64,000 nt of DNA from Phlyctochytrium arcticum (Eukaryota; Chytridiomycota; Chytridiomycetes; Chytridiales; Chytridiaceae), in NCBI GenBank assembly GCA_025602905.1, contig JAHLKI010000019.1, forward strand, positions 124,001 to 188,000, written 5' to 3'. Below, in pieces: positions 1-9,610 of the stretch. Position 1 is the stretch's first letter; each line of letters starts with the position of its first letter. Below the pieces are notes generated by a model, which was not told the origin of the DNA, did no database searches, and saw only the letters and a list, made by a program, of their open reading frames with translations. The position numbers and the translations under genes were made by a program.

Positions 1-334
1 CCATTGAACCATCTGGTAGGTCTACATGCACGTATACAGTAGCGCGCAGCGTTCAGCCAGGGGCCCCAGTGCCGCAACTGGCTCAAGGGGCCACTGTCCA
101 CTTCTTATATATATACAGTACAGGCAAGCATTTGTGCTTTAGATAAATTGACTGCTTATTCCATTGTTTTTTCCTCTACTACTGTATATGTGGATTAAAG
201 TCATTTAGAACAAAGGAAGGGCATAGTGTCCAAAACCAACTGTGCCACTATAATAAATAATTCACGACTTTGCCCCCTCTCTTCCAAAACTGTGCCACTT
301 TCGAGCTTTTCTGACTTTGATCGTTATTATTTTT

Positions 335-2187
335 TTATTCCACTATCTGAATTGAATGCAGCTGTGGTTTAAATAAACAATAGTAAGGCTCCCGAGCAAC
401 TTCAGGGCTATCGCGGCTTCCGATGTCACCCATCAGATTGTCACCATTCCAAAGTTGGGCGCCAATTATCGGATCCACCTGGTTGATTTCCCCGACGAAG
501 ACGATGCGATATCCATGCAAATTGCGTGGATCGCTTAGCGTGTTCAAACATGACAGCCGAGCACCCAAACCAGTAACCTGCAGCCCCAAGTCGTAAGGAT
601 GTGAAGGCAAAGAGAGAAAGGAGGAGCCTTTGCTGTTTATCACGCACCTCTAGCTTCTCGAAGTAAGTAGAGTCATCCGTAGTGTAGATTGACGCAGCGG
701 TAACCGATGCTGCTTCTGATGCAGCCCCCGCCGGCGGTAACTGCGGCAGGGTCAGCAGGGTCGGCTGTGGGAATTGGTACAATTCATTTGCGCTACAACA
801 CACAAATGTTTTGGCACGGGTACCGCGGATGGCAAAACAAAGAGAAGCTGCATGAAAAATACCTCGGCTGATTTGCATCGGATAGGCTTTCCTCCTCATC
901 CTCATTGTTTGTCATTCCGGATGTGCCAGTGCGCCGTTCTTGGGCCAGCATTTGCGCCCCATGATGGAACTATTATTATGGGAAGCTGCTCATCAGCAGC
1001 TGGACGTCGGCCAAAAGTGTCGCGATACGTACGGCAGAATCTCTTGCACCACAGCTGTCTTTAGCCAACTCAGTGGCGCGTTTCCAGATGTCCTCGTTGA
1101 ACGGGTCCGGGGAAGTTTTCTTGTGGTACATGAATCAAGGTGAATCCACATTGAAGCAAGTCACACAGTACAATACAAGATCAAATTATGCGATATACAT
1201 AACATGAGCAGAGACGCATAGAATGGAAACCAAAAAGAGGGAACAGTAAGTGAACGAAAGAAGTGTATCACACAGAGGCGGGCAGAGAGTGTGGTATGGC
1301 CGCCAAGATGGGTATGCCTGACGAGGAGGCCCGGATGCGTCGCAGCCATACCAAATTAACTCCCTAGCGATTCCGACAGCCAGTACTCAAGTCCATATGG
1401 AGAGAGTAAGAACCGTGGGGAACCTACACAGGCACGTGCTGCTAGCCACAGAGGGGAGCGTTGGGCACGTACAAGGGGGAGTCCTCTACTGCCCATATTG
1501 TATAGTGCCGCCGATTCGAGGCGCTGGCCGAAGGGGATCCGGCCCATCGTCCCCTACCCGCGTCCTCACCGGTCATAGCCTTTCATAGAAAGGGATTCTC
1601 TGGTGAGGCAGGCGTGGTGCCAACCTCGAGAGCGGCGCAAATTCTGAATAGGAAGGGACTCACCTGCGTGCTCTTTTCCTTTTCGAAGCGGTCTAGGGCG
1701 GCCAGATGTCACGGACTTTTTCAAGAAGGCAAGGTCCTGACTGAGAGCACAGCGCGCAGCACGTTTGTTTGCATTGGTCGGGACGGCGAGGATCCAGGAT
1801 CTGTCCCATTCATTGACGGTCCAAAGTTTCGTCTGTTTAGTCTCCCAAAAGGTGACGAATTGCAGATTCTCTCGGTGCAATTGGCAGAGTGGAAGCCGTC
1901 CGGACATTTCTGCATATGAGACAGACAACTGTAAGTAACTGAACAATGGACCCTAGCAAACGGTATGATAGCATGCATACCTGAGGAAAGTATACTAAAT
2001 GTTGTCGTGTGAAGCAAGTGGGAAAGATTTGCAAGGATGTTCAGGATTCTGACAAGATGCTTTGAAAGCGCGTTTTCGGTCGTGTCATCTTCGAAGCGAT
2101 CAATCAAGGTACCGTAGGTACGCCAAATACATTGTCTGCCCATGAAGTGCTTTTCCGTTATGAACTCACATGTGTTCTCTTAGGCTG
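335..2187 (-). CDS. Unrecognised multi-exon protein gene
   Basis: I do not recognise this family. Several minus-strand blocks read like real exons: 2187-1980 (a helix-rich block containing LVRILNILANLSHLLHT), about 1904-1661 (a basic/aromatic block with FVTFWETKQTKLWTVNEW), about 1136-985 (with DPFNEDIWKRATELAKD) and a final pair around 767-335. The final pair is joined by a ~70-nt GT-AG intron just downstream of YFEKLE, and the protein stops at 335-337 after HSIQIVE. The first two blocks join through an intron ending in tatgcag. The link from about 1661 to 1136 is long and was not resolved, so two genes are possible. The true start may lie further upstream, where duplicated exon-like sequence occurs (2319-2625). 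No membrane segment or catalytic motif was seen. The coding call rests on frame continuity and amino-acid composition only. Confidence 0.4.
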
Positions 2188-2318
2188 CCATCAATGAAGA
2201 AGTCTCCGGAGAGGTATCTCGATGCAAACTAAACAATACACCAGTCAAGTAAGGCAAGTTCCATTTGCTATTCAACGTCAGTGCGCTCGGGCCCGAAAGT
2301 TCTGGCATCGCGGATTTA

Positions 2319-2625
2319 GGGCCGAGCAGAATGGTGGACGTTACCGGCGAACAAAGTGGACTTGGTCAGCTTCCTACTCGTGGCAAGGCACTAAATTTCC
2401 TATTGATGCAAAGCGCATGACTACTCTGTGGGCTGCAGCTTGGTAGCGCACTGTTATAAGATTGTCTGTTGGGTCAAGTTCTGCAGTCGCTTATCCAGGA
2501 TCAGGGTCGAGCAGAATTCACCGGGGAACGAAGTGGACTTGGTCAGCTTCCTACTCGTGGCAAGGCACCGAATATTGATGCACTTGTCCGCCAAGCGCAT
2601 GACTACTCTGCAGGCTGCAGCTTGG
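2319..2625. repeat. Two diverged direct copies of a ~120-bp sequence
   Basis: Segments 2319-2443 and 2504-2625 are direct repeats about 185 bp apart. Both carry the same core (agtggacttggtcagcttcc) and both end with a gcgcatgactactctg...gctgcagcttgg block. On the minus strand the second copy reads through as a 62-residue open frame. It could be a duplicated exon of the upstream gene or part of a decayed element. Confidence 0.75.
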
Positions 2626-2629
2626 CCGC

Positions 2630-3660
2630 AATCTATGTTCACGCAAGTCTATGGCTGCTGCGTACTCACCCTTGAATATCATTTGGACTGACCAAAGTTT
2701 ATATTTCTTCTCTCCGTGTTGGCTAGAAAATTTCAAGGAACTGAGAAGCTAATACTAAGAAAACGGGTTATTTTCGTGCTCCCAAACTTGGTCATGACAA
2801 AGTTGATCGTCCTACAGGGATATACGAAGGTATATTCCTTGATTGCACGCCATGTTCTCGTCTTCTCATGAACACTCTGTGGACCGAGCAACACATGTAT
2901 TCCTGATACATCATTATCTTCGGGTTCATTGCATGCCGGGCTGAGTTTGCATTACGCACTTGTTCATGCATTCAGAGTATCGGATATCGCTTGTTATAAT
3001 ATAACTTTACCGGCAGTAACTCGATACGGAAGCTATAGTCCTGCTTTCTCTCCACATCTTGCTCTACACGACTCCGGACATGACGGTCAGACGAAGGCGG
3101 TCATGTCGGAGTAATGTTTTGATGTAAATTTTTACGAATAGAATCCTCCAAAGGAACTTCCCGCCCATAAATGCGAATGGCCAATTGTGCTCCTACAAAT
3201 CGCGCGATAAACGCCGAACCAGGATTTCGCAAAGTCGAACCAACCGGGGGAGGCCTGCGTTGACACTTTTCCCCGTACACTTATGTCCCTTTCAAGCACT
3301 TACATGAGCACTCGAAATGATCATAATTGAGAGGACGTAGGATGAAGGCGCCGAACTCGTGTCATCTAAGAGACGCCCTCGTCCCATGTATCGCAAAATG
3401 TCCTCCATCTGTCTGGACAGTTGTCAGCCGCAAGTCGCGTTCCCACACATGGCGATACTGCGCAGCAGGCTTTTTGACGTATTTGTATTACTTCTACGTA
3501 ATTTTAAGTATATCAAAAGGTATATAAGACAAAGCTCAAAGGTATCTATCCACAATCTATCTTAAGTAATAATGAGTGGATGAACCACTCCTCTCGGGAA
3601 CGACTGAATAGGCAAGATGTAACGAATTGCTTCCCTGACGACTCCTACGCACGACAAAAT
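2630..3660. other. Stretch with no supported gene
   Basis: Only short, non-overlapping open frames occur here, without recognisable motifs or convincing splice continuity. It probably holds the upstream part of the first gene and intergenic sequence. A short cggacatgac/gtcatgtcgg-type inverted repeat lies near 3073-3112. Confidence 0.4.
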
Positions 3661-3762
3661 GAGGAGGATGGGGTGGTGAGTTGGAGCATGGAGCATGTTC
3701 GGTAGTGACATAATGAGGAGATGGGGTGGTGAGTTGAAGCATGGAACATTATCGGTAGCGAC
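3661..3762. repeat. Two tandem copies of a ~53-bp unit
   Basis: Units at 3661-3713 and 3715-3762 both read as gaggag.atggggtggtgag followed by a shared tail ending in ggtagtgac or ggtagcgac. They sit just 3' of the stop codon of the neighbouring membrane-protein gene, so they probably fall in its 3' untranslated region. Confidence 0.8.
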
Positions 3763-3770
3763 AGGGTTGG

Positions 3771-5147
3771 TTATGCCGCTTCATCCTCCGTCAGTGGAGC
3801 CAGTTTCAATGTCGATGGTGTTTCGGTGGGAAGTGACTTGTTCCCACCCGACAGCGTTGAAGTGGCACCCGATGATTGCGCAAATGTAGTAATAATGGAT
3901 GCCTCCGGGGCAGGGGCTAGGATAGAGATATGTTTGTGCACAATCTCCCGAAGACCAATGAACCACAGTTGAACAAAACAGGGTGCGGCGAGGGCTAGCG
4001 AAACTGGTTTGCGATAGTAAAGAAGTCAATCACGGTGTGCTAACACAGGGTTTTGTTGGGGGTACTCACAGAGTTGTAACAGGTAACTGACAAACATCAT
4101 TCCTTTGGGTGGATTCGTCCATATTGTAATGATCGACCACGTAATAACTCCCGTGTTGTTGATAGTCATAAAGGCACAGGACCCTCCCAGGATTCGACCG
4201 GTCCACAGAATCTAAACGTCGATGCGAACCGCTCCGTTTAATATCGTGCTTTTGTACTATCCATACACAGAACCCCTTCGACTCACCTTTTGCGCAGTAG
4301 CCTTTAGCTCGATAATGGACCGTGTCGCGCCGTCCCTGTTTGTGGGCCCTTTTCTCGACGCAGCTTTCATCTCATCACATAAATCTGTAATGCAAACGGC
4401 TAGCGAATGGCTACTGGTCCAAGCTATCCACGAGGAGATTCCCAGGCTGCTCCACCACGATGTTATGATGAGTAACTTCGTGATTGATGACACATCCCGG
4501 TTGTGCTGGATGCGGTAGTAACAGTCTACGACCGTGAGAACGATTTGTGTGATAAAGCCAAACGCGCGTATGGCAATTAACTGAGTCTTCATGCGGCGTC
4601 GAGCTTTTTCCCAAGCGTTGGTTGAGCTATTTGGATATGAGAAAGGTCAACAAAAGTCTTGCACCCCACGACCTCGCCTACTTACCCATCCATGTTGGAA
4701 GGCGGCGAAATACAGCAGTACTTGTAAGAGGTGTACGCCATCCAGGACAAGGCCACCTCAGAGCCCACGCACCACGCAATCACGCCCAACCAGCCGTGTC
4801 CAGCCCCCCATACGATCCATGTAATGCCATATCCTACACCCGTTCCACACTCCAGCATCAGCAACTTGAATGTGTCTGACTGGATGAATCCCGGTCGTCT
4901 TGATGCGTGAAAGGCTGCCGAGAACAAGGCAAGGCCAGCAAGGAGGGTGAATAGGCCAACCAAGGAAAAGCTGATGCCTTGGTACAGTCGGGCATCAAGA
5001 CATTGGCTGGTAATGAACATGGTATTGTCGAGCCTAAAAAATGAATGCAATGAACAAGTGCTCTATCCGAAAAGTAGTTTCAAGAGAGCATACATACATC
5101 ATTCCTTGTGGACATACCGCAGGTGGGTATTCTGTACGTCCCCACAT
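3771..5147 (-). CDS. Multi-span membrane protein of unknown function
   Basis: A spliced gene read on the minus strand. Exon 1 is 5147-5098 (starts MWGRTEYPPAVCPQG). A 64-nt intron ending in ttttttag follows, and exon 2 starts at 5033. Exon 2 holds at least three hydrophobic segments (for example ISFSLVGLFTLLAGLALF). Exon 3 (about 4578-4277) adds two more. Exon 4 (about 4215-4065, containing LWTGRILGGSCAF) and a last exon (about 4012-3771, starting SLALAAPCFVQLWF) complete about seven membrane spans and a polar tail ending TEDEAA. The topology resembles fungal seven-helix orphan proteins or receptors, but I cannot name the family. The exon 2/exon 3 junction near 4683 (gtaagt donor) was not resolved in frame. 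The stop is at 3771-3773. Confidence 0.6.
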
Positions 5148-5989
5148 GACAAATTTTGATAATCCTTAACTTGCAACTTCTGCTAGGGGAAGATGCAAAG
5201 GTAGAAGACAAGACCGGGGGCCTTGTTTATATTTTGTTTCATTTCATGTTGAATGATTTTGCCAAGATGACTCTGCAAACCTTTTAATAACTCTAAACAA
5301 TTAGCTGAGCAGGTTTAACCGAAGGTGGGCAACTTTCCCTGAGTAAAGTTGAGTCTAATTAGAACAATGTTGACTGAATGTAAAGTTTGATTCGCTATGG
5401 ATATCTTTACTTTGGACAACCTCAACACAAAAAAAACGCCCATATCCCTCCATATCCGCTTCCGCCTCACCTTCTACTAAAGTCTAAAGACCTAAAAGAT
5501 CCGAAGATAGTTACATTTTTGAGACACTGAGACATGTAATCGTGCCCAGGGATGTCGGCAGCTAAGCCTCCACCGGATTCGTTTGCTACGCGAGTGCCGG
5601 CCAGCTCAAGCGACCGTATCAGCTCAAGCGACTTGCGTTCCTTTTGGCGCTAGGGTTGGGCTTGGCTACTAGTCTGGCGCGTCTGCTGGCTCAACAGTGT
5701 TTCCAAATTTCGTTGACATTCAATTTCGATCGTGCACGCAATTAATAGTAGCATTTCAAACAGCTTAGGAAGTTCAGTAGAGACCAGATGTAACCATAGT
5801 GATTCAGCTCTTTTCTGTGCTCAGTACTCAGATCGTCAATAAAGTTCTTTCCTCTAACTTGTTCGCTATCGTGAACGGTAAACCTGCCCACTGGCCCTCT
5901 ACGAATCTTGCTTTACTAGTACCGCTTACTAGCACCGCTTCATCTCTTTCACATCAAATATCTTCTTTTATCGTTGCTCCAACGCTGCC
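5148..5989. other. Intergenic stretch
   Basis: AT-rich sequence between the membrane protein and the transposase remnant. A short motif (cagctcaagcgac) is repeated at about 5602 and 5620. No gene, RNA or clear terminal inverted repeat was seen. Confidence 0.4.
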
Positions 5990-7029
5990 ATGACCAGTTC
6001 TGAACACGGGTATGTTGTCAGATACGTCCGAGTAGACGCAGAGGTTAACCTGCTTTCATGTAGGTCTGATCCTGGGCCAGATCTGCGAACGGATAGCCTT
6101 TCTAGTGATACATACAAGCAGTTTTTTGGATTTCGTGAGAGTCAGCCGAATTTCGGTCATTACATGGATGACGATGATGATCAAATGCGTGCCTTCGACG
6201 AGGTTGATGGGAATGGTGGACCTGGGTCTGTAGAGGATGTCTATGATAGCGATGGGTTCAATAGGGAAGGTGTTGATAAGGATGGGTTTGATGCAGATGG
6301 ATATGATCGAGATAACCCTAAGGTTTTGATGAGGAGGGTTTTGATAGGGATGGGTATGATAGGGAGGGGGTGTATGGTGGGGAGGATGGGTTTGAAGGGA
6401 ATGGGAATGATCAGGACGAGGAAGAGGAGGACGAGGAAGAGGAGGGGCAAGATCCAACACTCCATCCTCCTACTGCTCCGAAAGAGTCCTACAAAGACAT
6501 CGAAGTGCGGATTGCCAAAATCGTCAAGATCATTGCAAGGGATCCGGAGGAACGGTCTATTGCAGAATATGCCAAAAAATACGACATTCCATATCGCCGG
6601 CTTCTGAGAGCATGCCAAGGAAAAACATCTCGGAGTGACCGCCCGTCTACAAACTTGGTCTTGGCATTGGCAGAAGAACAATCTCTATGCCGCTATTTGG
6701 ATAGAATGGATCATCTGGAAACTAGCGCGACATTCTCAATGGTTACGCTGGCTGCCAACCAACTTATCAAGTTACGACATGAAGGTCCAGGAGAATCACA
6801 GATCGTGGGACTGCACTGGACTCGAAGATTTCTGGCTCGCCATCCCGAGTACAAGGTGCGGAAGCAAAAAGCCATGGAGAGCACCCGTGTTGATGCACAC
6901 GACCGTGAGGCCATCCTGGCGTGGTTTGGAAAATTTAAAAAAGTCTGCGACGACTACAATATCCAGCCATCCGACATGTACAATTTCGATGAAACCGGCC
7001 TGCGGGTGGGCATTGGCAGGAGCTTATAG
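5990..7029 (+). pseudogene. Broken pogo/CENP-B-type DDE transposase
   Basis: The 6370-7029 frame encodes an acidic stretch, then a CENP-B/pogo-type helix-turn-helix region (YAKKYDIPYRRLLRACQG), a second helix-turn-helix part containing GLHWTRRFLARHPEYKVRK, and the start of the DDE catalytic domain with the first acidic motif (MYNFDETGLRVGIGRS). The reading frame then stops, so most of the DDE domain and its remaining acidic residues are missing. Upstream, 5990-6320 encodes a similar Asp/Gly-rich repeat in another frame; the repeat continues across a +1 shift near 6320-6330. Together these are a frameshifted and truncated copy. The break lies about 115 bp before the 3' end of an oppositely oriented recombinase gene, which suggests, but does not prove, that a later insertion cut it. 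Confidence 0.75.
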
Positions 7030-7142
7030 GGGCCCCAGAGTTGATTGCAGAATACAACGAACGACATAGGAGCTGAATTTGTAATTTTGTAATACAAATA
7101 CATACTGTATCATACATAACTCAAACAGAAACTATCTATGAT

Positions 7143-8224
7143 TCACTGACTTTCCGACGAAGTTTCCGTTTCCATTGCGGTGATGGCATCTTCATCCTGT
7201 TCCGGTTCTTGTCGAGCAAGCGAAGCTTGCCGATCGAGCGCAAAGCGCTCTTCTTGCTCTTCACTGGTATCCTGAAGCAAATGCTTGGGGTCAACCAAAA
7301 CCCCTCGAAAGTAGAGGCTGTGCTCTGCTTGCGAATGATGCATCAGTTTTGGGATCTCTCGCCGCTTGAGCGGGTCCGTAATCTCTGTCTCCAACCACGT
7401 GATCTGTGCTCGCCGCATATCCGAAATTCCTATTGGTTTGTCAAGTAGATCTCTCCAGAGGCGATTGATACGCTCGACAAAGCTTTTGGCGGTTAGGGGC
7501 TGTCTCTCGCGTGTGCACAATAAATGCCCCTCAGGGTCCCCCCTATTGACCCGGTTCCATAGTCTTAAGATTTCAAGAACTGGTTCTGGCAGTAGTTGCA
7601 TCACCAAAAATACCCATTTTCGGTCGTTGAATGAAAGTCGCGTTTGATGGTAACCCAAGCCGAGCGGATATTGTAGTAGCGAACACACAACATCAAGATG
7701 ACGGCGGAGAGCAACTTGTCATATAAAGTTTTGCCAACGCTCGCAGAATAGAACTGATCCTTGATCTCTTCCCAATAGCGTTCGGCAGCAGCGCGCAGGT
7801 CGGGCCAAGGAACGTGGCCATCTCTTCCGGCTTCCCGCTCACTCAACTGTCCCTGCTCACGGCTGTCTTTGGCAGGCTTTTGAAGGTCTCTGGCCTTCGT
7901 GTTATAGGCCGCAACTATCTTTGCCAATCTGGCCGGAGTGACCCCCAAATCTTTGGCACCAGCTTTCTTGAGGAATGTTGCCAAACGCCCGATATACTTG
8001 CCTACAGATGACTCCTTGCCATTGCGATAGTTTTTAGTGATAGATTTGAGCGTGGCAGGCACGTCGGTCCACTTCGTGGCGAGTTCGTTGCGGAAGATTG
8101 CGCGGAGTGTGCGTGTGTCGTCTGACTTCTCGGTAAAGGGTTCATTGGCCTGGGAATCACGGTTCAAGATTTCAAGCAGAGGAAGAGAAGCGAGGGCAAC
8201 TGGCAACTTTGCGGTGCGAGGCAT
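7143..8224 (-). CDS. Tyrosine recombinase, probably frameshifted
   Basis: Two overlapping minus-strand frames (8224-7601 and 7688-7143) together cover one recombinase of about 350 residues. The N-terminal part is an alpha-helical arm-type region (MPRTAKLPVALASLPLLEIL onward). A box-I-like segment with CVRYYNIRS follows. The second frame holds box II (MRRAQITWLE) and the C-terminal KLMHHSQAEHSLYFRG motif, with the HHS histidine and the presumed Tyr nucleophile. Spacing matches phage-integrase-fold recombinases of eukaryotic mobile elements or viruses. The frame change at 7601-7688 is too short for a normal intron, so I infer a frameshift or an assembly error. The C-terminus contains a 41-bp hairpin repeat translated as RFALDRQASLAR. 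It differs from the Ndc10-type recombinase at 32-35 kb. Confidence 0.7.
7211..7251. repeat. Double-hairpin repeat, copy 1
   Basis: This 41-bp sequence holds two adjacent small hairpins: gcaagc-gaa-gcttgc and gagcgc-aaa-gcgctc, separated by cgatcg overlap. A second copy at 10725-10765 differs at one base, which lies in the first loop. This copy is inside the C-terminal coding part of the recombinase. Confidence 0.9.
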
Positions 8225-8505
8225 TCTTCTTTACAATGAAAGGTATTGTAGAGAATTATTTTGCAAGGTGTTGCTACGTCTATGTGTATGTAGGCAGGAA
8301 GCAGTGTAGGTGGAGTGCAGGCAGAATGCCTTACAGGGAGGAGGCAACAGGCGAGGTATTTATATGCGGGTCGATTCTTCGTAATGATGGAGACAAGGAG
8401 AGCAACATACCCAAGTTTCATTTTTTCGCTTGCCCCAACAGGTTTATCGATAAACTTTTGGGAGGACGTGGGCCGTGGGGAAAACAGTTGGAAAGTGCAA
8501 CTCCG
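8225..8505. other. Spacer upstream of the recombinase gene
   Basis: About 280 bp between the recombinase start and the end of the receiver-domain gene, both on the minus strand. It contains a cacgtgacgt-type element near 8508 and no open frame of note. It presumably carries the recombinase promoter. Confidence 0.4.
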
Positions 8506-8886
8506 TCACGTGACGTAATTTGCAACAATCCTGGTCACGTGTTGAAGAGTCAGAGGTTTTGGTACAAAAAGGTCTGCACCGGCAGAAATCACAGATGCCT
8601 TGACATCAGAATGAGCGCTAAACACTACGATAGGCAAAGGCTTCTCTGCTTGAGACTCTCTCTCCCATTGACGAACTCCTTTAATAATAGTTAAAGCTGT
8701 ATGCCTCTCACTGAGGCTATAGTCAGTCAACAACAACTCGACATCTTTATAGTTGTCAAGCAGAATCGGATAGACCAAATCGGCCATTCGACACTTGATT
8801 GAGCACCAACCGATAGACTTGAAGAAGCGGGCAACGATCCGTAGGCTTATTTCATTGTCGTCACATATGAGTACGGTTTTGCACAT
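8506..8886 (-). CDS. Stand-alone response-regulator receiver (REC) domain protein
   Basis: A single-exon gene for 126 residues consisting only of a two-component receiver domain. Visible hallmarks: the acidic pair in VLICDDNE near residues 9-10, the phospho-acceptor Asp in LLLTDYSLSE (about residue 55), the conserved Ser in VVFSAHSD, and the switch Lys in LFVPKPL. All residues needed for phosphorylation are present. There is no DNA-binding, kinase or other output domain, so a role as phosphate sink, competitor or adaptor is possible (inference). It lies between a recombinase gene and two small unknown genes. A 67-bp gap separates it head-to-head from the next gene, which suggests a shared promoter region. 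It could also be an ordinary host gene next to an element. Confidence 0.85.
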   Translation of the reverse strand: MCKTVLICDDNEISLRIVARFFKSIGWCSIKCRMADLVYPILLDNYKDVELLLTDYSLSERHTALTIIKGVRQWERESQAEKPLPIVVFSAHSDVKASVISAGADLFVPKPLTLQHVTRIVANYVT

Positions 8887-8953
8887 CAGGATGCGGTCTA
8901 TGCGTCGAAGGTAATTATTTCTCTAGTCTCTAGTACATAAGCAATAACCAATA

Positions 8954-9217
8954 ATGTATTACTCTGCTTCCGACGTGCCCGTGTCAGCTACTCGGGCACA
9001 CATTATGGAATTGTTCGGTAAAATTGTCAAAGAAGAAGACAAGGTTCAATTCATAAATGACGTGAAACAGATTCCGGGTATAGATAGCGAGATTCTGACC
9101 TGGCTGGAGATGGAAGTGGCAATTCAGTCACTGCACACGAAGTATAAGGGTAAATTCAGAAAGAAGAAGCCAGGGTTCAAGCGGGTGCCAATCCCGGATT
9201 CCGATAGCACGGAGTAG
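8954..9217 (+). CDS. Small unknown protein, 87 aa
   Basis: An uninterrupted frame for a charged helical protein with a basic C-terminal patch (KYKGKFRKKKPGF) ending in an acidic DSDSTE tail. I recognise no domain. Its stop codon ends at 9217, and the opposite-strand gene ends at 9218, so the two stop codons abut without any spacer. It starts 67 bp from the receiver gene on the other strand. Such packing is unlike the intron-containing genes elsewhere in the window and supports a compact element or unusual locus. Confidence 0.5.
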   Translation: MYYSASDVPVSATRAHIMELFGKIVKEEDKVQFINDVKQIPGIDSEILTWLEMEVAIQSLHTKYKGKFRKKKPGFKRVPIPDSDSTE

Positions 9218-9610
9218 CTATTGGACCAAAGTCACTGAGATTCGAAGTAGTTTTAGGGCCAATATTGTGTCAGGGTGTAAGCAGGCGGTCGAGCCCTGGA
9301 CGAGAGCTGCAAACACTTGAGTCAGTGGGAAATGCATACACGTGTACTGGTTGAAAGCTTGTAGCAAATTGAGCATGCATGCACCTGAGTGGGGTCGCTG
9401 GATTTCGGCTTGCAAGCACTCTCTAAGAAAAAACTGAGCAAAGTTAATTAAGAGCTCGTTGTCCTGAAACATAGCCTCAATAGCCTCAATTAGTTCACAT
9501 TCAAATTCATCACTTGAACTATCGCAAGCTGTCGAGTTACTCTCTGCGACAGATTCAGAGTCAACAGATTCACAATCCATACTATCCCAGTCGGAGCGAT
9601 TATGCGACAT
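9218..9610 (-). CDS. Unknown acidic protein, 130 aa
   Basis: An open frame starting with a Ser/Asp/Glu-rich N-terminus (first ~35 residues) followed by a hydrophobic/helical part containing LLINFAQFFLREC and a Cys-containing C-terminal half. No recognised family. It ends tail-to-tail with the 87-residue gene, stop codons adjacent. A GT-AG pair inside (donor after QRPHSG) could be a short intron, so the C-terminal half is less certain. Confidence 0.4.
   Translation of the reverse strand: MSHNRSDWDSMDCESVDSESVAESNSTACDSSSDEFECELIEAIEAMFQDNELLINFAQFFLRECLQAEIQRPHSGACMLNLLQAFNQYTCMHFPLTQVFAALVQGSTACLHPDTILALKLLRISVTLVQ

Noticed and set aside
7143..8224. Classifying this recombinase as a Crypton like the one at 32-35 kb
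   Set aside because: It lacks the Ndc10_II and GCR1_C parts and its box II/Tyr motifs are of the general phage-integrase kind.
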